Positions 27,097 through 36,354 of a stretch of 64,000 nucleotides of DNA are shown piece after piece; within the stretch, counting starts at the first letter, position 1; each line of letters begins with the position of its first letter. The translations under genes and the position numbers were made by a program. The notes under the pieces are model-generated. The model was not told where the DNA came from, did not search any database, and saw nothing but the letters and a program-made list of their open reading frames with translations. Location: positions 1-64,000 of the forward strand of contig NZ_SBLB01000006.1 in the NCBI RefSeq assembly GCF_004138325.1, written 5' to 3'. This stretch comes from Spirosoma sordidisoli. Lineage in GTDB: Bacteria > Bacteroidota > Bacteroidia > Cytophagales > Spirosomataceae.

Positions 27097-29145
27097 ATGA
27101 CTGGCGAGCAGAAGCCTTTTAGTCGATACGATACCCTTGCCCTGGACCGATTGCAGTTTGCCTTGCAAGCCGCCCATGTTGGAACCTGGGATATTGATCT
27201 GGTCAATCAGCAGGTCTGGTGGGACGACCATTGCCAGGAACTCTTTGGTATTTCAGGAGCGAATCAGGTGCCGTTTGCCCAGGTACTGACGATGGTGCAC
27301 CCGGCCGATCAGCTGCGGGTTGGGCAGGCCGTTCAGCGGGCCATCGACCAGGAGGAAAACGGCCGATACGATATTATGCACCGCGCCAACAGCGTTGATG
27401 GCAGCGAGCGCTGGTTACACTGCCGGGGCAAAGCCTATGTAAACGAGCAGGGGCTGCCTTACCGGCTGGCGGGTACGGTAGCCGACGTTACCGAGCAGGT
27501 TCTGGCCCGCCAGCAGGTCGATGCCAGCGAAGCCAGGCTCCGCTTCATCGTGGCGTCGGCCCCCATTGCCATCGCCCTGTTCACCGGCGAAGAGCTGGTG
27601 ATCGACCTGCCCAATCAGACGTTTATCGACACCATCGGCAAGGGGCCCGACATTGCGGGCAAACCCCTGCGGCAGCTGATGCCCGAGCTGGAAAACCAGC
27701 CTATTCTACAGACACTCAGCGATGTATACACAAGCGGCACCCTGCACCAGAGCTTCGGTACCCCGGTTGATGTAGTGCAGCAGGGTGTACTGCGGCATAA
27801 TTTTTACGATATCACCTATACGCCCATCCAGAATGCCGTTGGTCATACCTACGCGGTGCTGAACATATCGGTCGATGTAACCGAGCAGGTACTCGCCCGG
27901 CAAAAGATAGCCGAAGCAGAAGAGCGCTTTCGGGGCGCTATCGAACTGGCCGAGCTGGGTACCTGGGAAGTCGATCTGTCTACCGCCGAGTTTTGTTTTT
28001 CTGACCGGCTAAAAGCATGGTACGGGCTGCGGCCTCACGAATCCGTAACGGGCGAACATGTTTATCTGGCCGTTCGGGAAGCGGATCGGGCCCGGCTCTG
28101 GGCGGCTGCTTCTGACATCATAAGCCAGGCGTCGCCCAACCGCCTGTACGATGTTGAGTATACCATCGATGCCGCCCGCACGGGTCGTGAACGAATTCTA
28201 CGGGCGCAGGGGAACGTATTCGTCGATGCCAGCGGACGGCCCACCCGAATCAGTGGTACCGTACAGGACGTAACCGAACAGCGCTGGGTGCAGCTGGCCC
28301 TGGAACGGGAAGTGCAGGAACGCACCGAAGAGCTGGCGGTCATGAACCGGGAACTGATGACCACCAACGAAGAGTTTATGGTCGTCAATCACGCGCTCGA
28401 AGAAGCAAACAACGACCTGGTCCGGTCCAATCAGAACCTGGAGCAGTTTGCCTACATTGCGTCTCACGACCTGCAGGAACCGTTACGCAAAATTCAGCAG
28501 TTTGGCGATTTGCTCAAGATCCGCTACGCCGACTCGGCGGGCGACGAACTCGACTTTCTGAATCGGATGCAGTCGGCGGCCGGCCGCATGTCGATCCTGA
28601 TTCGGGATCTGCTGGCGTTCTCCCGCATATCGACCCGGCAGGCCTCACTAACCCCGGTGGCGCTCAGGCAGGCGGTTGAGCAGGCTCTGGATAACCTATC
28701 GGTATCCATTGCCGAAACAAAAGCGCAGATTGACATTCACGACTTACCAGTCATTCCGGGCGACTCTTTGCAGCTGAGTCAGCTCTTTCAGAACCTGCTA
28801 TCCAACGCCATCAAATTCAGCCGGCCGGGGGTTACGCCACACGTGGTGATCAGCAGCCACCCGGTGCAGGCCCGCGAACTCCCTCCCTCGATCAAGCCAA
28901 CCCGGCTGGCGGCCGCTTACCACCGCGTCGAAGTAGCTGACAACGGCATTGGGTTCGACGAAAAATATACCGACCGCATTTTTCAGGTGTTTCAGCGACT
29001 GCATGGTAAAAACGAATTTGCGGGTACCGGGGTGGGCCTGGCCATCTGTGAGAAGGTAGCCGTCAACCACGGGGGAGGCATTACCGCCAGCAGCCAGTCG
29101 GGGCAGGGAGCCACGTTTTCGGTTTACCTGCCCGTCAGCGAATGA
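27097..29145 (+). CDS. Soluble PAS-domain sensor histidine kinase
   Basis: The 682-residue protein has no membrane segment. Three PAS/PAC modules (about residues 15-145, 150-265, 275-410) each end with a DVTEQ-type C-cap. A coiled coil follows (QERTEELAVMNRELMTTNEE), then HisKA with SHDLQEPLRK (His457) and HATPase_c with NLLSNAIKFS, NGIGFDEKY and GTGVGLAICEKV. It is thus a cytoplasmic kinase sensing an internal signal. It has no receiver domain and no adjacent regulator on its own strand; the nearest response regulator is in the phytochrome operon. The second kinase gene follows after 44 nt. Confidence 0.9.
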   Translation: MTGEQKPFSRYDTLALDRLQFALQAAHVGTWDIDLVNQQVWWDDHCQELFGISGANQVPFAQVLTMVHPADQLRVGQAVQRAIDQEENGRYDIMHRANSVDGSERWLHCRGKAYVNEQGLPYRLAGTVADVTEQVLARQQVDASEARLRFIVASAPIAIALFTGEELVIDLPNQTFIDTIGKGPDIAGKPLRQLMPELENQPILQTLSDVYTSGTLHQSFGTPVDVVQQGVLRHNFYDITYTPIQNAVGHTYAVLNISVDVTEQVLARQKIAEAEERFRGAIELAELGTWEVDLSTAEFCFSDRLKAWYGLRPHESVTGEHVYLAVREADRARLWAAASDIISQASPNRLYDVEYTIDAARTGRERILRAQGNVFVDASGRPTRISGTVQDVTEQRWVQLALEREVQERTEELAVMNRELMTTNEEFMVVNHALEEANNDLVRSNQNLEQFAYIASHDLQEPLRKIQQFGDLLKIRYADSAGDELDFLNRMQSAAGRMSILIRDLLAFSRISTRQASLTPVALRQAVEQALDNLSVSIAETKAQIDIHDLPVIPGDSLQLSQLFQNLLSNAIKFSRPGVTPHVVISSHPVQARELPPSIKPTRLAAAYHRVEVADNGIGFDEKYTDRIFQVFQRLHGKNEFAGTGVGLAICEKVAVNHGGGITASSQSGQGATFSVYLPVSE

Positions 29146-29189
29146 GCCGGAGGCTGGTCTTTTGTTATTAAATACTTATTACTTGCGTT

Positions 29190-31127
29190 TTGGACGCTAC
29201 TCAACAAATATCGGAAAATAGCCTCATCGAAGCGTCAGCTTTGTCCACGTCGCCCGTAGCGCTGTTGCAGGGAATCCTGAACGCATCGCCGGGCTGTGTG
29301 GCGTATTACGAGCCGGTTCGTTCATCCGACAACGAACCCGGGCAGGTCATCGATTTTGTATACCGGGTGGTCAATACCCGGCTGTGTAGCCTGATTGGCC
29401 GGCCCGTTGATCAGCTCGTTGGCCAGCAAATGACTGAGCTTTCGCCGACGGTTAAAACCAACGGTCTCTTCGCGCGATACGTCCGCGTGCTGGAGACCGG
29501 AGAGGCCGATAGCTTTGAATCGACCTACCTCGCCGACGGCACCGAAGGCTGGTACATGATTACCGCCGAGCCGCTGGCCAGCGGTCTTGTTGTCTCGCTG
29601 ATCGACATCACCGATCGGAAACAGGCCGAACTCCACGCCCGCCGGCAGGCCGACGAACTGCGGGCTACGCTGGATGCATCGCTGAACAGTATCCTGCTGA
29701 TGCGGGCCATGCGGGATGCGGCTGGTCAGATCATCGATTTCCGGATGGAAACCGCCAACAAATCGGTGGTTAACAGCCTGTTTCGGCCACCCGAAGAGCT
29801 GGTTGGCCAAACGCTGCTGTCCGTCTTTCCGGGTAATGTAGAGTCGGGGTTCTTCGCCTTATACGCCCGGGTGGCCGACACGGGTTATTCTGAACAGGCC
29901 GAATATTATTACCAGGACAAGAACGGATTTCGGGGCTGGTTCGAAGTATCGGCCGTTCGGCAGGAAACCGACCTGATTGTTCTGACCTTCAACAACGTGA
30001 CTGCTCAGCGGGAAGCCCGCCTGGCTCAGGAAGGCCAGACGCAGGTGCTACAGGCTATTCTCGACCACTCGCAAACGGCCATTTCGCTACACGAACCCGT
30101 TCGGAATGAGCAGGGTCAGATCGTCGATTTTCGCCCCGTGCTGGCCAACCGGCAGGCCCTGCTGAGTCTGGCCCCCCTGACCGACGTGATTCCGCAGCAG
30201 TCGGTTGCCAACATCCAGCAAACCGATGAGTTTGCCCGCTACGTACGGGTCATCGAAACAGGTCAGCCCGATTCGTTCGAGTTAGCCTATAACAACCGCT
30301 ATTACGCCATTACCATTGCCGGCGCCGACGGGGGCGTGGTTACCTCGGCCGTCGACGTAACCAACGACCGGCAGTACCGTTTCGAGCTCGAGGCCGTCAA
30401 CCGGACGCTGCAACAGTCGAACGAGAGTCTGCAATCCTTTGCCTACGTAGCCAGCCACGATCTGCAGGAGCCGCTGCGCCGGATCCAGGCCTTCAGTGAT
30501 ATTCTCCAGAACCAGTTCGAAGACAACCTGTCGGAAGGGGAACGCGACATGGCCCGGCGCATTCAGAAGTCGGCCAACCGCATGCAGCTGCTGATCAAGG
30601 ATCTGCTGGCCTATTCGCAGGTGGCTGCCCACCGGGACCCTTACGCTGCCGTTGACCTGAACGACGTATTCGACGATGTTGTCAGCGACCTGGACGTGTC
30701 GATTGCGGAGAAAAAGGCCACCGTTCAGGTGAACCCGCTCCCTACCGTTCAGGGGAGTGCGTCGCGCCTGCGGCAACTGATGCAGAACCTGGTATCAAAC
30801 GCCCTGAAGTTCAGACGACCCAGCGTAGCGCCTTTTGTTCAGATCGACGCCCGCCCGGCCCAGCCCGGCGAGCTGCCCGAAAGCCTGCCCGACAACGTAC
30901 CTTTCTGGCTCATCAGCATAACCGACAACGGCATCGGTTTCGACGAGAAATACAAGGATCGCATCTTCCAGCCTTTTCAGCGGCTTCATAACGTAGCGAC
31001 CTATAGCGGAACGGGCATTGGCCTGGCCATTTGCCAGCGCGTTGCCGAAAGCCACGGCGGAGCCATCGACGTCAGCAGCCGCCCCAACGAAGGTACCACC
31101 TTCAGGCTGTTTCTTCCCGTTTCCTAA
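29190..31127 (+). CDS. Second soluble PAS-domain sensor histidine kinase
   Basis: The 645-residue protein (TTG start at 29190; no ATG fits) contains three PAS-like modules sharing the pattern NSIL/AISL...EPVR...G..VDF, then FAYVASHDLQEPLRRI with phosphoacceptor His423 and an HATPase_c domain with NLVSNALKFR, NGIGFDEKY and GTGIGLAICQRV. No membrane segments or receiver are seen. It is close in architecture to the preceding kinase and probably arose by duplication; the two are likely co-transcribed. Its stop overlaps the convergent heme oxygenase stop by 4 bp. Confidence 0.88.
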   Translation: MDATQQISENSLIEASALSTSPVALLQGILNASPGCVAYYEPVRSSDNEPGQVIDFVYRVVNTRLCSLIGRPVDQLVGQQMTELSPTVKTNGLFARYVRVLETGEADSFESTYLADGTEGWYMITAEPLASGLVVSLIDITDRKQAELHARRQADELRATLDASLNSILLMRAMRDAAGQIIDFRMETANKSVVNSLFRPPEELVGQTLLSVFPGNVESGFFALYARVADTGYSEQAEYYYQDKNGFRGWFEVSAVRQETDLIVLTFNNVTAQREARLAQEGQTQVLQAILDHSQTAISLHEPVRNEQGQIVDFRPVLANRQALLSLAPLTDVIPQQSVANIQQTDEFARYVRVIETGQPDSFELAYNNRYYAITIAGADGGVVTSAVDVTNDRQYRFELEAVNRTLQQSNESLQSFAYVASHDLQEPLRRIQAFSDILQNQFEDNLSEGERDMARRIQKSANRMQLLIKDLLAYSQVAAHRDPYAAVDLNDVFDDVVSDLDVSIAEKKATVQVNPLPTVQGSASRLRQLMQNLVSNALKFRRPSVAPFVQIDARPAQPGELPESLPDNVPFWLISITDNGIGFDEKYKDRIFQPFQRLHNVATYSGTGIGLAICQRVAESHGGAIDVSSRPNEGTTFRLFLPVS

Positions 31128-31726
31128 ACCGACGGGTCGGCCTCGGCAAGGTAAGCCTGCGCCCGGGTTTGCGGGAATAGCGTCTGATAGACTAAAAAGG
31201 CCTGGCGGGCACCTTCCACTACATCGGCCGGTTCCGCATCGGCGGTGGTCAAGAACGTCCCGAACAACCGCCAGCGCTGCCCCGTGTCGGCGCCATAGCC
31301 GCGGTAAAAACGCGCGTTCTCCAGCAGGCTATCGAGAAACGGACTCTGGCGCAGCAGGTTCCAGACGGTTTTGCCACCCAGCATAGACCCCTCGCCCACG
31401 TAGGCAGCCCCCAGCAGCCAGGCTGGCGACCAGTCTTCGAACAGAGAGGCAGACACCGCATCTGCCGACAGCCCCGTTTGGGCCAGATCGTTCAGGAGCC
31501 AGGGTGTTTTCCGGCGCGTATCGGGTTCGTAATCCTGAAAAAAGGCCGGATGCCGATCGATAGCCTGCTCCAGCGACCCGTGAAACTGCGCATGCATCAG
31601 CAGCAGGTGGCGGTACTGATCGACCGAGAGCGTACCGGCCCGCAGCGCATCGGTGTACAGCAGTTGTTCGGTCTGCTCGTGGAGCGGCCGGGTCTCCTGC
31701 CGTAGTTGTTCATGAAGTGTATTCAT
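31124..31726 (-). CDS. Biliverdin-producing heme oxygenase
   Basis: The 200-residue product is a bacterial heme oxygenase: LRQETRPLHEQTE contains the proximal heme ligand His16, and GAAYVGEGSMLGGKTVWN is the distal helix with its Gly pair. It opens heme to biliverdin, the chromophore required by the bacteriophytochrome encoded upstream in the same operon. Its start codon overlaps the stop of the response regulator gene by 4 bp (31723-31726), so translation is likely coupled and chromophore supply is tied to phytochrome synthesis. Confidence 0.92.
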   Translation of the reverse strand: MNTLHEQLRQETRPLHEQTEQLLYTDALRAGTLSVDQYRHLLLMHAQFHGSLEQAIDRHPAFFQDYEPDTRRKTPWLLNDLAQTGLSADAVSASLFEDWSPAWLLGAAYVGEGSMLGGKTVWNLLRQSPFLDSLLENARFYRGYGADTGQRWRLFGTFLTTADAEPADVVEGARQAFLVYQTLFPQTRAQAYLAEADPSV

Positions 31727-32157
31727 TGATTTCCGAATCGGGTGTTGTCATTCAGCCAGAACTCGCAGAGCCGCTGCAACATCACGCCCGTCGCCTGATA
31801 GCTGCCTGGTTTTACGAGATAGGCATTGATCCCCGCGGCATACGCCTGTTCAATATCTTTGGGGTTATCGGATGTACTGAACGCTACGATAGGTAGCCAG
31901 CGGGTTCGTTCTTCGGCCCGAATCACCTCCAGCACGTCGATGCCGCTCATACCATCCAGATTCAGATCCAGCAACAGCAGCTTGGGCAGCGAAACGTCCT
32001 GGTTCGCATGGTCAGCCGGCGGGTTCGACAGGTAATCCAGCGCTTCCGAACCACTGTTCAGTATGGTGTAGCTGACTGGCAGGTTAAGCTTCCTGATCAA
32101 TCGACAGAAAATGTCAGCATCATCTATATTGTCTTCTACATATAAAATATCAGTCAT
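31723..32157 (-). CDS. Single-domain response regulator
   Basis: The 144-residue receiver domain has VEDNIDDADIF with the acidic pocket, LLLLDLNLDGMSG with phosphoacceptor Asp64, the FSTSDN switch and YLVKPG lysine. There is no output domain. This is the Rcp1-like type commonly placed next to bacteriophytochromes in Bacteroidota and cyanobacteria. ATG 32157 lies inside the end of the phytochrome gene (8-bp overlap), and its stop overlaps the heme oxygenase start. It most likely takes phosphate from the phytochrome kinase; downstream partners are unknown. Confidence 0.92.
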   Translation of the reverse strand: MTDILYVEDNIDDADIFCRLIRKLNLPVSYTILNSGSEALDYLSNPPADHANQDVSLPKLLLLDLNLDGMSGIDVLEVIRAEERTRWLPIVAFSTSDNPKDIEQAYAAGINAYLVKPGSYQATGVMLQRLCEFWLNDNTRFGNQ

Positions 32158-34420
32158 GATATACGCTAGCCTGATCGATTGGAAACGAAACAAAAAACGC
32201 AGCGCCCCGATTGGGTTCGCTATGATACCAGATTTTTCCGCCATGCCGGTTGATAATCCGCTTGACAATGGCTAATCCGACCCCCGTTCCTTTGAAAGAG
32301 CGGGCATTTTCCAATCGTTTGAACAAATCGAACATCTTACCGGCCCCTTTCATATCGAAGCCGATACCGTTATCCGTCACTGAATAAATTACATCGTCGG
32401 CCGTTTGCTGACCGGTTACCACGACCTTCCCCTCGGAGGCCGAGCGGGTATACTTGGCCGCGTTGGCCATCAGGTTCGTAAACAGCTGGCGCACCATGAC
32501 CGGATCGGCATGAAGGGCCGGAGCCGCGTCAATATCGAGGGTCAGCACCCGGTCTTTTTCGGTAATCAGAATCTCTTCCCGAATCGTTTGCAGGAGTTGC
32601 TCCATATCAATCGGCTGGGCGTTGATTTCGGTGCGTCCCATGCGCGAATAGAACAGGATATGCCGAATCAGCGCCCGCATACGGTCCGTAGAATCCACGA
32701 TTTTCTGGAACAGCACCTGCGCATCGGGGTTCAGCTCAGCACCGTGCTCTTCCTGCAGGATTTCGGCATAGCAGCGGATCGACGACAGGGGCGTACGCAG
32801 GTCGTGCGAAACGGTATAACTGAAGGCATCCAGCTCTTCGTAGGCCGCCTGGAGCCGCTGGTTGAGCAGCCGGATTTCGTTGGCCTGCCGGGTAACTACC
32901 TGCAGCACATCTTCCCGGAGCTTCACGGCCGCCGACACTTCGGTCTCTGTCCAGGACTCCGAGGTGTTATGAACCAGTTCGGTCCAGGCTTCGAAGCTCT
33001 TGCGCGGGCTGATGCGGGCTTGCCCGTTGTCGCTTACCGTCACCGGTTTCTCGGGATTACCGGCCCAGGTCACCTGCTGCACCTGCTCCGGCTTGAACCA
33101 GATCAGGTATTCGTTCAGCTCCCTCGACAGAACGACGGCCAGTATACCCGCCCCCGTCTCGCGAAAAGCTTCGGCCGCCGGGTAAAGCCGCGGCAGCTGG
33201 CTGGTTTCGATGATCGAGTCGGTGGTGTTGGTCCTGAGCCAGTCGGCCAGGCCCTGAATAGCGGCTTCGCCGGGCGTTTGCCCCAACGGATACTGTTTGT
33301 TGTTGAAGAGCAGCACCGCCCCCGTTGCCCGGGTCAGATCCAGCGCCGTCACCGAACGTCGGGTCAGGGCCTGTACGATATCGCCATCGAGGAGGAGCTG
33401 CTCGTGTAGTTTTTTTCCGTTCTCCCGGCTCAGCAACAGCTGCGCCTGGTCTTCTTCGTCTTTTCGGAACTCCAGTGCAGCCGACAGCAGCTGGCTCACG
33501 AACCGGGCCGACTGCCGGGCCCCGTAGCCCACAAAGCGGGGCGAGTAATGGTGACACGACATCAGGCCCCACAGTTCGCCCCGGTACAGCAGCGAAATGC
33601 TCATCGACGCCTGAACCCCCATATTTTTCAGGTACTCGATATGCACCGGCGATACGGCCCGCAGCGACGACTGAGTCAGGTCGAGCGGCTGATCATCGGG
33701 CCAGCCGGGTTGCGACAGTATGGGGGCGGGCGTGCTGCCAACATCGGCAATCAGTCGCACCAGATTGATCTTGTAGAGTTCGCGCGCCTGCCGGGGAATG
33801 TCGGAGGCCGGGTAATGCAGCCCCAGAAACGGTTCCAGATGCGGTTCTTTCTCTTCGGCGATGACCTGCCCGTGCCAGTCGTCGGCAAAGCGGTAAACCA
33901 TAACCCGGTCGAAGCCGATGATGGTTTTGACCCGCCGGGCGGTGTTTTGCAGCAGCTCGACCAGCTGCCGGCTCGATTGCATTTCGGTCAGCGCTTCGGC
34001 AATCAGCCGCTGGTTGAGCGAAACCAGCTCCGGCTCCTGAACGGGCTCCCACTCGAGCAGCAACAGGCCGTTATACTCGTGGACGATCAGGTTCCAGGGG
34101 TGGCCGTTGATCCGCAGGGCCTGCGGGTTAATGGTATCCCAGGAGTGATTGCGCTGCCCTACGTTCAGCAACTCGACCAGGGTACTGGCGGGCAGGTCGG
34201 TCTGGGCCAGCAGCACCTCGATCGACTGGCCCAGTACGTCGGCCACCGGCTGGTTGATCAGATCCGGCAGGTTGGCACTCGCGTGTACAACCAGGTAGGT
34301 GTCGGGCCGTAGCGCCACCAGATAACCGTGTGACTGGATATGGCCTAAGATATGAATGGGTTCCTGCTCGCAGTTCGTCAGGTCAACGTTGAAGTGAGTC
34401 ATTCTGTGTAAAAACGGCAT
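32150..34420 (-). CDS. Bacteriophytochrome histidine kinase
   Basis: The 756-residue protein (from ATG 34420; ATG 34402 is also possible) is a PAS-GAF-PHY-HisKA-HATPase_c phytochrome. VDLTNCEQEPIHILG holds the N-terminal bilin-binding Cys17; the GAF domain has DRVMVYRF and the HYPASDIPRQARELY chromophore motif (PASDIP at 204-209) and SCHHYSPR; the PHY tongue has PRKSF (472-476). HisKA has YTVSHDLRTPLSS with His539, and the ATPase domain has NLMANAAKYT, NGIGFD and GTGVGLAIV. It senses red/far-red light through biliverdin made by the heme oxygenase encoded in the same operon and should phosphorylate the adjacent regulator. Confidence 0.95.
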   Translation of the reverse strand: MPFLHRMTHFNVDLTNCEQEPIHILGHIQSHGYLVALRPDTYLVVHASANLPDLINQPVADVLGQSIEVLLAQTDLPASTLVELLNVGQRNHSWDTINPQALRINGHPWNLIVHEYNGLLLLEWEPVQEPELVSLNQRLIAEALTEMQSSRQLVELLQNTARRVKTIIGFDRVMVYRFADDWHGQVIAEEKEPHLEPFLGLHYPASDIPRQARELYKINLVRLIADVGSTPAPILSQPGWPDDQPLDLTQSSLRAVSPVHIEYLKNMGVQASMSISLLYRGELWGLMSCHHYSPRFVGYGARQSARFVSQLLSAALEFRKDEEDQAQLLLSRENGKKLHEQLLLDGDIVQALTRRSVTALDLTRATGAVLLFNNKQYPLGQTPGEAAIQGLADWLRTNTTDSIIETSQLPRLYPAAEAFRETGAGILAVVLSRELNEYLIWFKPEQVQQVTWAGNPEKPVTVSDNGQARISPRKSFEAWTELVHNTSESWTETEVSAAVKLREDVLQVVTRQANEIRLLNQRLQAAYEELDAFSYTVSHDLRTPLSSIRCYAEILQEEHGAELNPDAQVLFQKIVDSTDRMRALIRHILFYSRMGRTEINAQPIDMEQLLQTIREEILITEKDRVLTLDIDAAPALHADPVMVRQLFTNLMANAAKYTRSASEGKVVVTGQQTADDVIYSVTDNGIGFDMKGAGKMFDLFKRLENARSFKGTGVGLAIVKRIINRHGGKIWYHSEPNRGAAFFVSFPIDQASVYHD

Positions 34421-34431
34421 TTGTTGCCTGG

Positions 34432-34650
34432 TCAACTGCTAGCTAGCCGACCCCTGTTGATGGCAGTAAAAGCATTACGATAGGCAATATACGTCATATA
34501 TGCTAAATGTACCAACCAGGCTATACTACTAACTGCCAGGAAAGCACCCCAAGCCCCATTGGCCCGGATAAATTTACCCATCGGCCCGGTTGGTAGTCTT
34601 CCGAAGAGCGGGCCCGACACCCGTTTCAGCACGCCTACGGCGCTACCCAT
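34432..34650 (-). CDS. Possible small membrane protein ahead of the phytochrome gene
   Basis: A 72-codon frame starts at ATG 34650 and stops at 34432, 11 nt before the phytochrome start. The product has one or two hydrophobic stretches (WGAFLAVSSIAWLVHLAYMTYIAY) flanked by basic residues (GRLPTGPMGKFIRANG; AYRNAFTAINRGR). I do not recognise it. The position, strand and membrane-like composition fit a first gene of the phytochrome operon, but it could be chance in a non-coding region. The alternative is that 34421-34851 is entirely regulatory. Confidence 0.35.
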   Translation of the reverse strand: MGSAVGVLKRVSGPLFGRLPTGPMGKFIRANGAWGAFLAVSSIAWLVHLAYMTYIAYRNAFTAINRGRLASS

Positions 34651-34680
34651 GAACCAGTTGACCGGCACACAGGCCCGGCC

Positions 34681-34851
34681 CGGCGTTACCCTGGATCGAC
34701 CTTATAAATTACTTAGAAATAAATTATAAAAAACTTATAATCAATTATTTACAAATCAATCTCTAGCCATACCGGGTTCATTTATAAAGGCTGTCATCGC
34801 ACATAGCCATAGTACACCCGGTCCTGAAGGGCCGCCTAAACAGACGAACAT
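34681..34851. promoter_or_regulatory. AT-rich divergent regulatory region between the phytochrome operon and baeRF gene
   Basis: After GC-rich coding sequence this stretch becomes strongly AT-rich, especially 34701-34765, with repeated TTATAA and AAATTA steps. It should contain promoters for the light-sensing operon (minus) and the baeRF-HPF pair (plus). No clear TTTG/TAnnTTTG pair or operator palindrome could be fixed by eye. Confidence 0.45.
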
Positions 34852-36018
34852 ATGGATTTAGTACGCGCCGAAAAGGAAACTATACTCAAACTGGCCGACC
34901 AGAGTCATCAACAATGCATCTCTATCTTCATACCTACCCACGTCAGGGGCAAGGAAGTTAACGAGAGACAGGATCAGCTTGCGTTCAAAAATCACAGCCA
35001 GACCATCCGGCGGGCCCTCGAACAGCAGTCGCTGCGCAGCAACGACATCGACGAGCTGATGCAACCGCTGGAATCCCTGCTCGACAACTCGCCGTTCTGG
35101 CGCCACCAGCGCGAAGGACTGGCGGTGTTCCGAAACCCCGATTATTTCGCCGTTTTCCAGAGTCCGCTTCCGCTGGAGAACAGCTGCCATCTGGACTCCA
35201 GCTTCCGGGTGCGGCCGTTGCTGACGTTTGCCGAGCCCTTCCCGATTTATTACGTCCTTCAGGTTGGCAAAGACGGCGTGGTTCTCTACCAGGCCGACCC
35301 GTTCTCTATCTCTCAGGTCGATACCGGCGAGGTGATGCCCCTGGGCCTGAGCGATATTACCCAGTATTACGATTTCGAGGAAGAGTTGCAGGGGCGTACG
35401 ACAGGCCGGGGCGGTATGGCTACCAGGTACACCAGCGACGACCTGGACAACAAAGAAAAAGGGCATCTGCTGGCCGACTATTTCCGGCTTATCGACGAGG
35501 GCGTTATCAAGCTGATGGGCACCAGAAATGTGCCGCTGCTCCTGGCGTCGGTGGCCTATTACCAGCCTATCTACCAGCAGATCAACTCGTATCCGTATCT
35601 CAGAAAAGAAGGACTAACCGGCAACTTCGATCACGTTCAGCCCCGTGACATTCATCGGATGGCCAACGAACTGCTGATCGATGATTTCAGGCAAAACCGG
35701 CAGCTACGCATCGACCAGTACCAGCAGCATAGCGGCACGTCACTCGTATCGCGCGATCTGCGGCAGCTGCTGACAGCAGCCGTGATGGGCCGCATCGACG
35801 TGCTGTTTTTGCAGTCTGAGGCCGACGTATGGGGGCATTTTGACGAAGCTACGCTGGCTACTACCCTTCACGACGAGCGCCAGCCGGACGACCAGTCGCT
35901 GCTGGATCGGGTAGCGCTGCTGACGCTTCGCCAGGGCGGAGAGGTATATATGGTCGATGACATGACCATCGTAGACCCTCGGGGGTCGGGTTCCGTAGCG
36001 GCCTTGTTCCGCTTTTAA
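34852..36018 (+). CDS. Bacterial archaeo-eukaryotic release factor (baeRF) family protein
   Basis: The 388-residue protein follows the baeRF plan: an N-terminal domain with CISIFIPTHVRG and LAVFRNPDYFAVFQSPLP, a PLLTFAEPFPIYYVLQVGKDGVVLYQAD strand block, a middle region ending with GNFDHVQPRDIHRMANELL, and a C-terminal part with LRQLLTAAVMGRIDVLFLQSEADVWG and VALLTLRQGGEVYMVDD. These proteins are distant relatives of eRF1/Pelota and are predicted to act at ribosomes; the GGQ release motif is not seen here. An HPF-like gene follows 39 nt downstream, which supports a role with stalled or resting ribosomes. Experimental function is not known. Confidence 0.78.
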   Translation: MDLVRAEKETILKLADQSHQQCISIFIPTHVRGKEVNERQDQLAFKNHSQTIRRALEQQSLRSNDIDELMQPLESLLDNSPFWRHQREGLAVFRNPDYFAVFQSPLPLENSCHLDSSFRVRPLLTFAEPFPIYYVLQVGKDGVVLYQADPFSISQVDTGEVMPLGLSDITQYYDFEEELQGRTTGRGGMATRYTSDDLDNKEKGHLLADYFRLIDEGVIKLMGTRNVPLLLASVAYYQPIYQQINSYPYLRKEGLTGNFDHVQPRDIHRMANELLIDDFRQNRQLRIDQYQQHSGTSLVSRDLRQLLTAAVMGRIDVLFLQSEADVWGHFDEATLATTLHDERQPDDQSLLDRVALLTLRQGGEVYMVDDMTIVDPRGSGSVAALFRF

Positions 36019-36057
36019 CAGTCAGTTCATTATCTCATTTAATACGCTAAAACCAGT

Positions 36058-36354
36058 ATGGAATACACCATCGATCGCATCAAAATAGACCTGCAAACGG
36101 TTGGGTTTCGGGAAACGCCCGAGTTGCTGAACCAGGTAGAACATGAACTTCGACGGGTCATGCGCTTTCGGCAGGACATCGTAGCGGCCGACTTCTACCT
36201 CCGCGAAGAAGGCCGTAACCCCACCAATAACAAGACGGTTCGCTGGCGGCTGGGGATTCCCGGCACCGATCTGTTTGCCGAAGGTGCCGGTCCATCCTGG
36301 GCAGCCGGCCTGCGCGATGCCAGCGATAAACTACGCCGGCAGTTTGTTGACTAG
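36058..36354 (+). CDS. HPF/RaiA-like ribosome hibernation factor, short form
   Basis: The 98-residue product matches the N-terminal domain of hibernation-promoting factors (S30AE family): a strand-helix start (IKIDLQTVGFRETPELLNQVEHELRRVM), a second strand (IVAADFYLREEG), and WRLGIPGTDLFAEGAGPSWAAGLRDASDKLRRQ for the last strand and helix. It lacks the C-terminal dimerisation domain of long HPF, so it would act like the short form or YfiA. It is probably co-transcribed with the baeRF gene. Confidence 0.75.
   Translation: MEYTIDRIKIDLQTVGFRETPELLNQVEHELRRVMRFRQDIVAADFYLREEGRNPTNNKTVRWRLGIPGTDLFAEGAGPSWAAGLRDASDKLRRQFVD

Noticed and set aside
32405..33409. 334-codon plus-strand frame across the phytochrome gene
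   Set aside because: Antisense to a clear bacteriophytochrome; no known motif in its translation.
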